A stretch of 57,835 nt of DNA from Runella rosea. GTDB lineage: Bacteria > Bacteroidota > Bacteroidia > Cytophagales > Spirosomataceae. The translations under genes were made by a program, and so were the position numbers. Of this stretch, positions 34,186 to 43,486 are shown piece after piece; position 1 is the first letter of the stretch; each line of letters starts with the position of its first letter. The notes beneath the pieces are model-generated. The model searched no databases. It saw nothing but the letters and a program-made list of their open reading frames with translations, and was not told where the DNA came from. The DNA is taken from assembly GCF_003325355.1 (NCBI RefSeq), contig NZ_CP030854.1, positions 1 to 57,835 of the forward strand. The letters are read 5' to 3'.

Positions 34186-34209
34186 AGGAGCCGCATAGGC
34201 ACGGCTCCT
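34186..34209 (-). terminator. Hairpin terminator after the type IX cargo gene
   Basis: AGGAGCCG at 34186-34193 and CGGCTCCT at 34202-34209 form an 8-bp GC-rich stem with an 8-nt loop, 11 bases after the stop codon of the gene ending at 34220. The following T-run on the minus strand is short. Confidence 0.6.
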
Positions 34210-34219
34210 CCTGCACCGC

Positions 34220-35989
34220 TTAGTTTTTCAGCACTTTGGTCGTATAGGTCTGATTCCCAAAGTTTACCTTCACTAAATATAACCCAGCTGGTACTGGCAT
34301 TCCGTGCCGGTCCGTGCCGTTCCATTGCACCCCTTTTTGACCCGATGCTGCGTCATTCGGGGTGAACGTAGCGACGGGCACGCCGGCCATGTTGAATATG
34401 TGCACCGATACGGGCCCTCCCACCGCAAAGGGGTAGTTGATTTCGGTCTGCTCCTTAAATGGATTGGGGGATGCCATTACTTGGCGGTCCTCCGCCGATT
34501 CCCGAACGAACGATGAAGAAGACCCTTCCGCCAACAACTGCGGTGAGATGGTCGGCCCGGCAGCCTTGCGAGCCGAGGAAAAGGGCACTCCCATCCTGAC
34601 CGTGCCCACGGGTGCCCGCAGGGTCATAGGCCGGTTGAAAGTGGATGGACCGTAGTAATCGCCCCGGGCGAAGTACACCTGCGCCCCGACGGGGGCATCG
34701 CTGGCCGCTTTGTTTTCGGTACGGAACGGTTTGTGAATCTCCCCAGTACCAGGATCGTAAAGGCCTTCGGGGTCGACGTACACGGAATTGTTGGAAAAGA
34801 AACTGGCAAGGCCATTTCGGAAGCCGTCGTCCCGGAAGCCCAAGCCGTAGGCGGGATTATCCTCTGGAATGTCGTCGTGTACTCCAATGGCTACGTTTGA
34901 ACCCGCGTAGGCAACGGGAGCACCTTCGTGGCTTTGGAGAAAAAAAGGCATATTGTACAACACAAATACGTCACGGTCAGTTGAGACTCCGTCACGGAGT
35001 CCCAGGTAGCTATTTTGCTTCAACAGGGCTGTTTGGGTCAGGCGCAGGGTCCGGTATGTGGTTTTCCCTTGTAGTAAATCATAGGCATCATTGCCGTAGT
35101 GAAACAGATCGACTGGTACATCGCCCATCGCGTCGATGATGTAATTGCTAGGGTTGGTTGCTACGCGAAAATATTCCTGCTGGCGTTCGCCTGGCCGCAG
35201 TCCGGTACCGTTCGGAAGCGCTTCCAGAACGGCCCATCCTGCACTGTTGACCTCGGTGGCCGAGGCACCATGAAAGGCAAAGGTTTTAAATCCGTTTTTG
35301 TCCCAGTCTTTTACTGGGTATTGGTCCTGAGGGGTGGGATGTTGGACGGTGGCGCCATCGGAGGCGGGGATGTTAAATTCAATTACGTCGTACCCTTCAC
35401 TGTTTACCTGAAAGGCGACCTTGTAGGAAGTAACAATGGCGCCGTTGGGCGCAATCCAGCCCGTTCCGTAGGAATCGCTGCCGTTGGTAAACCGCCCCAC
35501 TGCTTTGGAGTAGGGATATTCGGTAAGGTCTGGCGAGGTGGCACTTGTTGTCTGGACAGTAGTACCGCCTGTTTTTGCCCTACGCTGGGCATTCCGCGCC
35601 TGTCCGACCTGCGGGTCGGTGACCCTGACTTCGGAAATGCGCACCGTGTTGCGGTCGCTGGGAGCGGCAAAAAGCGATACATTGATCGATTGGCCGTTGA
35701 AGTAGGCCGAGCTGTAGTGCCAGTTTTCGAGGTCCTGCTTTCTGAGTTCCTGCCGGGCACCGTCGGCACCTTCCAGCACCAGATAGCTGCCTTCGCTCAA
35801 TTGAGTACCCGTAAAATACAGCCTAAGAAAGGTCGTGTTTGGCTGCGTTACCTGCGTCAGGAACCGAAGTGTTTTGTGGTCGGACGAATCGGCCTGATGC
35901 TGGAACGAGTACGGTAGCAGCTTTTGGGCCACCGCTGAAACGCTCAACAGGCAGGCCAGACCAATAAGTAAAAGATTGATTGCTTTCAT
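34220..35989 (-). CDS. Secreted protein with degenerate trypsin-like domain and type IX C-terminal sorting domain
   Basis: A 589-residue protein with a signal peptide (MKAINLLLIGLACLLSVSAVAQ). Residues about 150-400 resemble a trypsin-like fold (KAVGRFTNGSDSYGTGWIAPNGAIVTS), but the histidine expected after the second strand and a GxSG motif are not visible, so it is probably not an active protease. The C-terminal 90 residues are a type A T9SS sorting domain (ASPNPFKEQTEINYPF, VHIFNMAGVPVATF, WNGTDRHGMPVPAGLYLVKV). It should be exported to the surface by the type IX system. GC content here is higher than in the CRISPR region. A truncated duplicate lies at 32770-33012. Confidence 0.8.
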   Translation of the reverse strand: MKAINLLLIGLACLLSVSAVAQKLLPYSFQHQADSSDHKTLRFLTQVTQPNTTFLRLYFTGTQLSEGSYLVLEGADGARQELRKQDLENWHYSSAYFNGQSINVSLFAAPSDRNTVRISEVRVTDPQVGQARNAQRRAKTGGTTVQTTSATSPDLTEYPYSKAVGRFTNGSDSYGTGWIAPNGAIVTSYKVAFQVNSEGYDVIEFNIPASDGATVQHPTPQDQYPVKDWDKNGFKTFAFHGASATEVNSAGWAVLEALPNGTGLRPGERQQEYFRVATNPSNYIIDAMGDVPVDLFHYGNDAYDLLQGKTTYRTLRLTQTALLKQNSYLGLRDGVSTDRDVFVLYNMPFFLQSHEGAPVAYAGSNVAIGVHDDIPEDNPAYGLGFRDDGFRNGLASFFSNNSVYVDPEGLYDPGTGEIHKPFRTENKAASDAPVGAQVYFARGDYYGPSTFNRPMTLRAPVGTVRMGVPFSSARKAAGPTISPQLLAEGSSSSFVRESAEDRQVMASPNPFKEQTEINYPFAVGGPVSVHIFNMAGVPVATFTPNDAASGQKGVQWNGTDRHGMPVPAGLYLVKVNFGNQTYTTKVLKN

Positions 35990-36012
35990 TTTTTTGCTGT
36001 TTTTTGGAAATT

Positions 36013-37308
36013 TTACTGAAGACTAACCAGCACCAGCACCAAGCCCCTGCCTGTTTCCAATGAGGTCATGGCTTTGCCAAGGATAGCCCCCTGGGCTTTC
36101 CCAAAGTCGGTTGCTTTCATGGCGTGGCCTGGAGTAGGCGAAGTGGTGAGCAAATCGCCTGGCCGGATGGCCCCGTACTGTGCATCAACCCGACAATAAA
36201 CGCGTCCCGTGAGGGCCACCGGGTGCTGCCCGCTGGCAAGGGTACCCGCCTGCCCCATCAGCATACCTGGCTGCACGTCGCCCGCTCCACTCACAATGCC
36301 AGCCACCGTTTTGTCATAGGCTTGTTTGGCCACCCGTAGCTGCCCAGGCTTGTTGGGGTCAATACTGACCACTGTGCCGGGCAGTTGCGTTTCGCCCGCT
36401 TCGATGTCGAAATGTTCGGCTAGGTCTGACCCGCCAGTGATTTCGAGTATTTTGGTTGAGGTGGTTCCATTGACCTGCAAGGTTTTGGAAGGCGTTGTGA
36501 GGCCAATTCCTACGTTCCCGGCGGGTGTAATCACCATCGTCGCTTCGTCTGAACTGCTCGTTTTGGAGAACACCAGCTTACCCGCTCCTGCACTCCAATT
36601 GCTGTTAGCTACCCCAATTCGCCAGGCGGCTCCATTGGCACCGGGGTTGATGAGCTTGAGCTGCATATCGTTTTCCGATGCAATACTTAGCCGGGCTTCG
36701 TTGTCGGTTGTGCCCACTTTCACTTTACCCCCGCCGTTGGCGAGGTGTACGTTCTGTTCCGAATCGTTGTTGATGTACAGCGGGTCACTGCTTTCGATCT
36801 GGTTGCCATCGAGGGCCAGCATGTGGATATTACTTCCCACTTTCGAGTGCAGGCGAAGGGCTCCGTCTAACACTGAATTGCCCGATTTGGTGACGTTTTT
36901 TCCGTAGATGGTGAATTCGACTGGGTTATCGAGGTTGATACCTAACCGGGCTACGTGGGGATCCAAGGCAAACATCAGATCGCCGTCGTGCCGAATGCGG
37001 AAGTGGTTTTCGTTATTGATAGACCAGGTGTTAGTCGTGCCATTGTTGGCTGTTCTCCTCAGTTCGATACTGGCCTTTAGGCTGCCGAGCGATACCCCAC
37101 CTAGTGAACTAACCCGCAGATAGGTGTCAGATGTGCTGTGAATGTCTAAGTTTCGATTGGGGTTTGATAAACCGATACCGACTTTGGTCGGAGGATTGAC
37201 ATACAAGTTACCGTTTTGAGTCTGCCATTGGGCTAGCAGTTGATTGGAGCTGAATAAAAAGCTGGTTACGCTAACTGCTGTTAAGAGGTTTGTGAAATAC
37301 TTACGCAT
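36013..37308 (-). CDS. Exported fibre-like protein with short glycine/beta repeats
   Basis: A 431-residue protein. I chose ATG 37308 (MRKYFTNLL), which begins a signal peptide ending at LLAQ; the longer frame from 37458 has no sense as a leader. After it come short repeated beta segments (VGIGLSNPNRNLDIHS, VGIGLTTPSKTLQVNG) like those in tail-fibre or trimeric-adhesin stalks. The C-terminal 150 residues (ADLAEHFDIEAGE-like DLAEHFDIEAGETQLPGTVV, then GRVYCRVDAQYGAIRPGDLL) recur at the end of such proteins in Bacteroidota. No type IX sorting domain is seen. A surface or structural role is inferred; no enzyme motif is visible. It precedes the type IX cargo gene by 23 bases and is probably co-transcribed. 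Confidence 0.6.
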   Translation of the reverse strand: MRKYFTNLLTAVSVTSFLFSSNQLLAQWQTQNGNLYVNPPTKVGIGLSNPNRNLDIHSTSDTYLRVSSLGGVSLGSLKASIELRRTANNGTTNTWSINNENHFRIRHDGDLMFALDPHVARLGINLDNPVEFTIYGKNVTKSGNSVLDGALRLHSKVGSNIHMLALDGNQIESSDPLYINNDSEQNVHLANGGGKVKVGTTDNEARLSIASENDMQLKLINPGANGAAWRIGVANSNWSAGAGKLVFSKTSSSDEATMVITPAGNVGIGLTTPSKTLQVNGTTSTKILEITGGSDLAEHFDIEAGETQLPGTVVSIDPNKPGQLRVAKQAYDKTVAGIVSGAGDVQPGMLMGQAGTLASGQHPVALTGRVYCRVDAQYGAIRPGDLLTTSPTPGHAMKATDFGKAQGAILGKAMTSLETGRGLVLVLVSLQ

Positions 37309-37464
37309 GATTTTGAAAATTATTGGTTTAATATTAATGAATTGAAAACATGGCTTGCCCAGCCCAGAGCAGACCCCTGCTCTGGGTAAACATCGTTTGC
37401 ATTTTAGGAAATGGTTAGGTAGAATCAGGTTTTTATTACGGTCCGATACACTACCCAAGGTGGT

Positions 37465-37673
37465 TTAAACGGGTTGGAAGTTCACCCGAAATAGAATCGC
37501 CTCAACGCCCGCCTTTAGGTGAGCCCTGAGCGCATCGGGGTACGATATGTAGTGTACTAACTGCTGCTCCAGAGTAGTTTTGGGAGCTTTGGTTTTGCGG
37601 ATTTTGTCAGCTTAACGTAGGCTTGCGTCGTCAACGAGCTTATCAGCGTAAGATGAATAAGAGACTTTTTCAT
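37465..37673 (-). pseudogene. Small frameshifted secreted protein
   Basis: From ATG 37673 the frame gives a signal-like MKKSLIHLTLISSLTTQAY and then stops after 38 residues. In the next frame the reading continues as TLEQQLVHYISYPDALRAHL and VEAILFRVNFQPV, resembling the small TonB-C-like domain of Bacteroidota. One frameshift near 37590 would join them. The product, if restored, would have about 68 residues. The name is tentative. Confidence 0.5.
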
Positions 37674-37867
37674 GGCTTTGTTTTTAGTTAATTACTAATG
37701 AGATGCCTACTGCTTTTAGGTAATTCAGCGAATATTTTACGGCGGTAAAGGTAGTGCAGGTTCTCACAATGGGGCTGACACTCATCTCCCATATCATAGC
37801 ACTGGTGTAACATGCGCTATGCTCCGAGAGAAACAATCTGATTATCAGTGATTTGAAATTGTAGAAT

Positions 37868-40800
37868 TTACTTATTTATTTCCTTTTGCCTGATAAATTC
37901 GGAGGGAAGCATTCCAAATTGATCCTTGAAACACTTTGAGAAATAGGAAAGATGGTTGAATCCCGACAGATAGGCAGCCTCAGCGATCTGGATGCCTGGC
38001 TGTTGCAAGAGGTCGGCGGCCCGTTGCAGCCGGATGTAGCGGATAAAATCAGAGGCCGACTGGTCGGTCAGTGCTTTCAGTTTACGGTGCAGTTGCATCC
38101 GGCTTATACCCAACTCACGCTGAAGAGTTTCTACGCTGAAAGCCTCATCGGTTATGTGTTCGTCGATGAGGCGGATGATTTTTTCCAGAAACTCGGCCTC
38201 CCGGTCGCGTACGGGGGCGCTCGTCGGTTGCAACATTACTTCCCGGCTATACTTTTTGCGCAGCAGATTGCGCTGGGTGAGCAGGCTGTTGATGCGAGCA
38301 ATCAGTTCGTCTAAAGCAAAGGGCTTAGCTAAGTACTGTTCAGCCCCACCCTCAAACCCTTCCTTCCGGGAATCGATGTCGTCTTTTGCCGTTAACAGGA
38401 TAATCGGAATATGACTGGTCAGATCGTCTTCTTTTAAGTGACGAGTCATTGAAAAACCGTCCATCCCGGGCATCATTACGTCTGAAATAATCAGGTCAGG
38501 AACCAACCAGCGGGCCATTTGTAGACCTTCATCACCCCGCATGGCCTGCATGACCCTGAATCGGTCGGAGAGTTGCTGTCGGAGGTAATTGTTTAGTTCG
38601 GGGTGGTCTTCTACCAACAGGAGGGTTGGCTTGTCTTCCCCGCTGACGTCGGTCTGCTCTTCCTCTGTCAACTGGCCGGGCGCAGTCATGCCTATGCCGT
38701 GGGGTACCCTATCCACTCTGCTTGCGTGCTGTGTTGTATCGACAGCCAGCGGCAGCAACACCACAAAGGTACTGCCTGATTCTGGCTGACTCTCCACATA
38801 AATCGATCCTTTGTAAAGTTCAACCAGTTCTTTGGTCAGCGCCAGTCCCAGGCCGCTCCCCCCGAAGGCGCGTGTTTGCGAGGAATCAATTTGAAAGAAG
38901 CGGTCGAAGATGCGGTCTTGGTGTGATTCGGGAATGCCGATGCCCGAGTCGCGAACGACCAGCCGGAGGCCAGTTTCGGGTTCCAACTCAACCTGTAGTA
39001 TGACCTGACCGCCCACTGGTGTAAATTTGATGGCATTGGACAATAGGTTATATACAATTTTTTCGAGTTTGTCACGGTCGTAGGCCATTAACGGTTCAGT
39101 CGTTGGCAGCTGGATCTGATACTGAATCTTCTTAGCTTCGGCCATTGGCTCAAAGTAGCGGGCTGTTTGATAAAGGAAGCCAATCAGATTGCCCCATTGG
39201 TAGTTCAGCTTAAGCATACCCATTTCGGCTTTTGCCAGATCGAGTAGTTGATTTACTAACCGGAGCAGTCGATTGGCGTTGCGCTCCATCATATGAGTTT
39301 CCTCTGGGCTGATGGCTCCCCTTTTCTGGAGCGGTGCCAGAATTAACTGAAGCGGGGTCCGAAACTCATGGGATATGTTGGCAAAAAACTGAGATTTGAC
39401 CCTGTCTAACTGCCTGATGTGATCCGCTTCGATTTGCATAATTTTGGCTTTTTTAGCCTCCTCATCCGCTATAGCCTGAGCAATTTTGCTGCTACAGATG
39501 GCCGCAATGGTTTGTAGTGCTTCCAAATGATGCTCTTTAAAAAAACCTTTTTCAGGATGTTCAGAGTCAATTACCCCAATTACTTTATTTTGGAGCAAGA
39601 GTGGCACCGTTAATTCAGCCAGACGCACTTCGTCGTCAACGACGTAGCGCGGGTCCTGCGTGGTATCAGTTACGATTTCTGGCTTACCCGTTTGAGCTAC
39701 ACTCCCCACAATGCCTTTCCCAAGAGGTATCTCGAGTGGGTTAAGGATTGAATAGGCTTCTGGATTTTTATTGCCGTAAGCGGCTTTTTGGACCAAGGCA
39801 GTTTGTTCGTCATTGAGCATATAGATCACACAATCGACAAAGCCCAACCGGGCGATGCAGTTTTTAGCCACATCCCACAGAATTTCATCCACCGTATTTT
39901 TGCCGTAAAGTGAGCTGGCGAAGTAGTGGATTGTTTCGTCTACGTCTTGTCGGCGTTGAAGGCTTTGCGAAAGCTGGTATTGTTCATTTTCCAGCGAAAG
40001 CTTCAGGTTGCGCTGCCGGAGTTTGTACCGATTGAAAAGCAGATATCCAATCAGTGCGCCCAGCAGTACGAAAGCAATTAATGAAACGATCAGCGTACGC
40101 TGTCGGCTTAGTGAGGCCTGCTGAGCTTCCAGACGAAGTTTTTGCAAACTAAGTTCACGGTCTTTCTGTTCACCTTGATAGCTGGCCTGTAAGTCAGCTA
40201 TCTGCCTAGACAACTCCGCTGATTGCAAACTGTCGTTCAGTTCTTCGTATTGCTTTAGAGCAATCACGGCTTTCTCAGGGTTCCCCAACACGCCGTAAAT
40301 CAGGGGTAAATTGGCTAGGGCCTGTTGCTGAAGACTTTTAGATTTGATTCGGTTGGCAATGGTCAGCGTCCGTTGCGTATACTGCAGGGCTTGCTGAAAA
40401 TCGCCCATGTCCCGGTAAAGCAGCGCCAAATCTAGGTAAGAGCCGCCGATGTTTAGTTGATTGCCTTTTTTCAGGTCGATGGCCAGCGATTTGTTGTAAA
40501 ACTCCTGGGCTTTACCGAACTCCCGGCGAATGCGATAAATTCTCGCTAGGTTATGAAACGTATTGCCTATTGCCTGACTATCCCTCTGAGCCATTTGTAT
40601 ATTCAGTGCCTTCAGGCCAGATTGAAGGGAGCGGTCGTAGTCTTTCTGATCGAAGTACACGTTTCCCAAATTGCCATAGATGGCCCCGAGCAGAGTGGTG
40701 TCCTGCTGTGCTTCTGCGATTTTCAGGGCTTGCAGGTTAGCCCCGATACTAGCATCATACAGTTTCAAGTAGCGGTTAATTACGCCCACTGCCATATACA

Positions 40801-41134
40801 TACGGCAAACGTCGCGCTGCTCACCCAACTTATGGAAAATAGAAAGCCCATTTTTGGCCGCATTGAGGGCACTGACGTAGTCGTCCCGTTCGGCATAGAT
40901 GCGAGCCAGCCGCTGATAGGCTTTTCCTTCTGATAAAGTCAGTTTGTTTTTTTGGGCCAGCGTAAGGGCAGTTTTCGCGGCAACTAACGCTTTTTCGGGC
41001 TGGGAAGAAGTGAGTTTTTCAGCCCGTTCAAGTTGTTGGTTTACCGTTTCCTGGGTATTACCAGATTGAGCCAACAAAGAAGTGTCTCTCGTAGACAAGA
41101 GACAGCAAAGAAATAGCCAAAAGCGTAGCGTCAT
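37868..41134 (-). CDS. Hybrid two-component sensor: TPR, GAF, histidine kinase, receiver and AraC domains
   Basis: A 1088-residue one-protein signalling system of the Bacteroidota type. In order: signal peptide; TPR repeats (about 35-320, for example IYGNLGNVYFDQKDYDRSL); a transmembrane helix (IVSLIAFVLLGALIGYLLF, near 350); a coiled coil; a GAF domain (about 405-555); HisKA with the phospho-histidine in FFANISHEFRTPLQ; HATPase (NLLSNAIKFTP, DSGIGIP, GSGLGLALTKELV); a receiver with the phospho-aspartate in DLIISDVMMPGMDG; and an AraC helix-turn-helix at the end. It senses a signal and binds DNA itself. The target is unknown; the fibre-like and type IX genes downstream are candidates. Confidence 0.93.
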   Translation of the reverse strand: MTLRFWLFLCCLLSTRDTSLLAQSGNTQETVNQQLERAEKLTSSQPEKALVAAKTALTLAQKNKLTLSEGKAYQRLARIYAERDDYVSALNAAKNGLSIFHKLGEQRDVCRMYMAVGVINRYLKLYDASIGANLQALKIAEAQQDTTLLGAIYGNLGNVYFDQKDYDRSLQSGLKALNIQMAQRDSQAIGNTFHNLARIYRIRREFGKAQEFYNKSLAIDLKKGNQLNIGGSYLDLALLYRDMGDFQQALQYTQRTLTIANRIKSKSLQQQALANLPLIYGVLGNPEKAVIALKQYEELNDSLQSAELSRQIADLQASYQGEQKDRELSLQKLRLEAQQASLSRQRTLIVSLIAFVLLGALIGYLLFNRYKLRQRNLKLSLENEQYQLSQSLQRRQDVDETIHYFASSLYGKNTVDEILWDVAKNCIARLGFVDCVIYMLNDEQTALVQKAAYGNKNPEAYSILNPLEIPLGKGIVGSVAQTGKPEIVTDTTQDPRYVVDDEVRLAELTVPLLLQNKVIGVIDSEHPEKGFFKEHHLEALQTIAAICSSKIAQAIADEEAKKAKIMQIEADHIRQLDRVKSQFFANISHEFRTPLQLILAPLQKRGAISPEETHMMERNANRLLRLVNQLLDLAKAEMGMLKLNYQWGNLIGFLYQTARYFEPMAEAKKIQYQIQLPTTEPLMAYDRDKLEKIVYNLLSNAIKFTPVGGQVILQVELEPETGLRLVVRDSGIGIPESHQDRIFDRFFQIDSSQTRAFGGSGLGLALTKELVELYKGSIYVESQPESGSTFVVLLPLAVDTTQHASRVDRVPHGIGMTAPGQLTEEEQTDVSGEDKPTLLLVEDHPELNNYLRQQLSDRFRVMQAMRGDEGLQMARWLVPDLIISDVMMPGMDGFSMTRHLKEDDLTSHIPIILLTAKDDIDSRKEGFEGGAEQYLAKPFALDELIARINSLLTQRNLLRKKYSREVMLQPTSAPVRDREAEFLEKIIRLIDEHITDEAFSVETLQRELGISRMQLHRKLKALTDQSASDFIRYIRLQRAADLLQQPGIQIAEAAYLSGFNHLSYFSKCFKDQFGMLPSEFIRQKEINK

Positions 41135-41246
41135 GGTTATCAGCGTGGTACATGGTGTTGAGAATCCTCTGCTGATTGAAATATAAGAAGTTTTTGTAGA
41201 AAATGCGCGATCGTTTTAGTTATAGGTAAAAGGTTAACAGCTTAGT

Positions 41247-41479
41247 CAACCGTAAATAGGTTTGATGGGGATGGCCACCTTCAACGCAAGCAGGAAACGG
41301 TGGGTAGCCTGAACGTTCTGACTAAGCTGGTCGTCGTTTGGAACATGGTTTATACTCTGGAAGTACTCAAAGCGCATCAGACTGCAGGCCACGAGATTGA
41401 CGAAAATGATCGCCGGGTGGGCCCGTTTGAGCATCTCACCCCCGCCCACTTCGCGCATATCAATCGGCTAGGCAGATAG
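41247..41479 (+). pseudogene. C-terminal remnant of a Tn3-family transposase (tnpA)
   Basis: The plus-strand frame ending at TAG 41479 reads KQETVGSLNVLTKLVVVWN, then MVYTLEVLKAHQTAGHEID and FEHLTPAHFAHINRLGR. This is the end of Tn3-family transposases (N-x-L-x-L-V-x-x-AVVLWNT-x-Y ... LSPL-x-x-x-HIN-x-LG-x-Y). A stop codon just upstream (41244) and no further homology before it show that the rest of the gene is gone. A Tn3-like inverted repeat lies 64 bases downstream. Confidence 0.8.
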
Positions 41480-41542
41480 ATATACCTTCCAACAAGATGA
41501 GCGGTTTACGACTGATGGATTGAGGCCTGAGATAAAAAAATC

Positions 41543-41582
41543 CTTAGCGTAATTCTTTACCGTCCGCGTCGGATGGCCAATG
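41543..41582. mobile_element. Probable Tn3-family terminal inverted repeat
   Basis: On the minus strand the sequence ends GAATTACGCTAAGG, matching the conserved inner end (ACGCTAAG) of many Tn3-family 38-bp inverted repeats. The distance after a transposase C-terminus is right. The usual GGGG outer end is replaced by GGCC. The partner repeat was not found in the window. Confidence 0.5.
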
Positions 41583-41663
41583 CCACTGCGATCCAACTAC
41601 GGTTAAAGCAAGTTCTCCCTTCGGGAGACCACGTACAAGGGAAATCGATTGTAATCTAAGAAG

Positions 41664-41703
41664 GAACGAGGGCGCGGAAGAAAATTCTTCCGCGCCCTCG
41701 TTC
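41664..41703 (-). terminator. Long GC-rich hairpin terminator after fdhA
   Basis: Perfect 19-bp arms (GAACGAGGGCGCGGAAGAA at 41664-41682, complement at 41685-41703) with a 2-base loop, about 44 bases beyond the fdhA stop codon. The T-run on the minus strand is interrupted (CCTTCTT), so the call rests on stem strength and position. Confidence 0.65.
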
Positions 41704-41746
41704 TAGATATAAAAACCTCCGCACGACGCCAGTTGCCTGTGAAAAA

Positions 41747-42937
41747 TTAAACGGGAATCATGCCGTGCGGATCGATCACGAACTTCTTGGCGGCGCCTTT
41801 ATCAAAGTCGGCGTATCCTTTTACCGAATTTTGAAGACTGATGACTTCCACATTGACGGCATCGGCTATTTTGATTTTATCGTATAGGATGGCATTCATC
41901 AACTGCCGGTGGTACTTCATCACCGGGCACTGACCCGTATGGATAGAGTGCGACTTGGCCCAGCCCAGGCCGATGCGGATACTCAGACTTCCTTTCTTAG
42001 CAGCTTCATCTACCGCGCCGGGATCGCCCGTCACGTACAGTCCTGGAATGCCCAATTGTCCACCCGCCCGGGTAACCTCCATGATAGAGTTCAGCACGGT
42101 AGCGGGTTGCTCCACATCGCTATCGACCCCGTGTCCTTTGGCCTCAAACCCCACACAATCAACGGCGCAATCTACTTCGGGAACCCCGACTATCTGCTCT
42201 ATCTGTTCGGCTAGGGTAGCTTCTTTTTTAAGGTCGATTGTTTCACAGCCAAAACTCCGGGCTTGTTCCAGGCGCTCGTCTATCATATCGCCCACAATCA
42301 CCAGAGCCGCCCCCAGCAAGTGGCACGAGGCCGCGCAGGCAAGCCCTACCGGCCCGGCCCCTGCCACGTAAACAATACTTCCAGGGCCTACGCCCGCCGT
42401 GACAGCACCATGAAAACCTGTCGGGAAAATATCAGACAACAAAGTAAGGTCGCGGATTTTTGCCATGGCCTGATCGCTGTCCGGGAATTTTAGCAGGTTA
42501 AAGTCGGCGTAGGGTACCATTACGTATTCGGCTTGTCCGCCTACCCAGCCGCCCATATCCACATAGCCGTAAGCTGCTCCGGGCCGGGCCGGATTTACGT
42601 TCAGACAGATACCCGTTTGCCCCGCTTTACAATTCCGGCACCGGCCACAGGCAATATTGAACGGAACCGAGACGAGGTCGCCCTCTTTGATGAACTCTAC
42701 ATCGCGGCCTGATTCAATCACGAGCCCTGTGATCTCATGCCCCAGGATCAACCCCTCGGGGGCGGTGGTCCGGCCCCGCACCATGTGCTGATCGCTACCG
42801 CAGATATTGGTGGAAACAATTTTGAGAATAACACCGTGCTCGCATTTCCGGTTGCCCAGGGCCAGCTTAGGATATTCGATTTCTCTTACTTCTACCACAC
42901 CGGGTTTGATGTAAGCTACTCCGTGGTTCTGACACAT
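41747..42937 (-). CDS. fdhA: Glutathione-independent formaldehyde dehydrogenase (zinc-type alcohol dehydrogenase family)
   Basis: A 396-residue protein that follows the Pseudomonas putida FdhA sequence through its whole length. It has the catalytic zinc site (STNICGSDQHMVRGRTTA and LGHEITG), the structural zinc cysteines (ACGRCRNCKAGQTGIC), the NAD-binding glycine motif (VYVAGAGPVGLACAAS, then VIVGD), and the long FdhA-type insert ending in GLGWAKSHSIHTGQ. The enzyme oxidises formaldehyde to formate with tightly bound NAD and can dismutate aldehydes. It lies alone between a Tn3 remnant and a two-component system, with its own hairpin terminator, so it was probably gained as a stand-alone detoxification gene. 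Length is normal and all key residues are present. Confidence 0.93.
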   Translation of the reverse strand: MCQNHGVAYIKPGVVEVREIEYPKLALGNRKCEHGVILKIVSTNICGSDQHMVRGRTTAPEGLILGHEITGLVIESGRDVEFIKEGDLVSVPFNIACGRCRNCKAGQTGICLNVNPARPGAAYGYVDMGGWVGGQAEYVMVPYADFNLLKFPDSDQAMAKIRDLTLLSDIFPTGFHGAVTAGVGPGSIVYVAGAGPVGLACAASCHLLGAALVIVGDMIDERLEQARSFGCETIDLKKEATLAEQIEQIVGVPEVDCAVDCVGFEAKGHGVDSDVEQPATVLNSIMEVTRAGGQLGIPGLYVTGDPGAVDEAAKKGSLSIRIGLGWAKSHSIHTGQCPVMKYHRQLMNAILYDKIKIADAVNVEVISLQNSVKGYADFDKGAAKKFVIDPHGMIPV

Positions 42938-43339
42938 AAAATTGGGTTTAGGGATGTATGTTTACTACCTGCAAAGTCTGCCTAGGTTACAAACACGGAT
43001 AAAATGTTTGATATGCCTTACAATACCTCTATTCGGCAAAATAGCAAAAAAAAGGCTGAAAGTGTAGCATAATACTATTTATTTATAGAATAGTACTATC
43101 TGCCCGAGCAATCGGGTTATTTGGCTGTAATCTGAGTTTGATATTTTTAAAGAATTAGGAGTATGTTAAACAGGCCGTAGATATTCACAGAATAAAAAAG
43201 TCGGAATTTATTGCACTGGCAGTCGAACTGGTTGGCAATGCCTCGATTAACGTATCAAAGGTTGTTTTCCTTCATCAGACAGTACCAGCGGAGTAATCCA
43301 CGTTACTCCAGTTTCTTGGAATAATCTTACAAAACAAAT
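42938..43339. other. Intergenic region upstream of fdhA
   Basis: This should contain the fdhA promoter. No gene recognised. The right-hand part leads into the ISL3 transposase remnant at 43340-43465 and may be further decayed IS sequence. Confidence 0.4.
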
Positions 43340-43465
43340 CTAAGGGCCCGTGCGGTAAACTGGCTCAAAATTATCAAGCGGAAAATGTACGGACGAGGCA
43401 GTTTTGAACGGCTCCGTAAAATAGTCATTTTGATGGCAATTTCCAGCTTTCAGACTGATAATTAG
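43340..43465 (+). pseudogene. C-terminal remnant of another ISL3-family transposase
   Basis: The plus-strand frame reads RAVNWLKIIKRKMYGRGSF, then ERLRKIVILMA and a stop at 43465. It aligns with the end of the ISL3 transposase at 15727 (VNRLKNIKRQMYGRASFELLRKRVIMM is split there in the same order). Upstream sequence does not continue the homology. Confidence 0.65.
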
Positions 43466-43486
43466 TCATTTAGCTTCATTATACAC

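Noticed and set aside
35099..35917. 272-residue plus-strand ORF
   Set aside because: It is fully antisense to the type IX cargo gene, where high GC keeps opposite frames open; it shows no domain.
36326..36907. 193-residue plus-strand ORF
   Set aside because: Antisense shadow of the fibre-like protein gene, with low-complexity S/P/L content.
41246..41458. 70-residue minus-strand ORF
   Set aside because: The opposite strand encodes the clear Tn3 transposase C-terminus, so this is a shadow frame.
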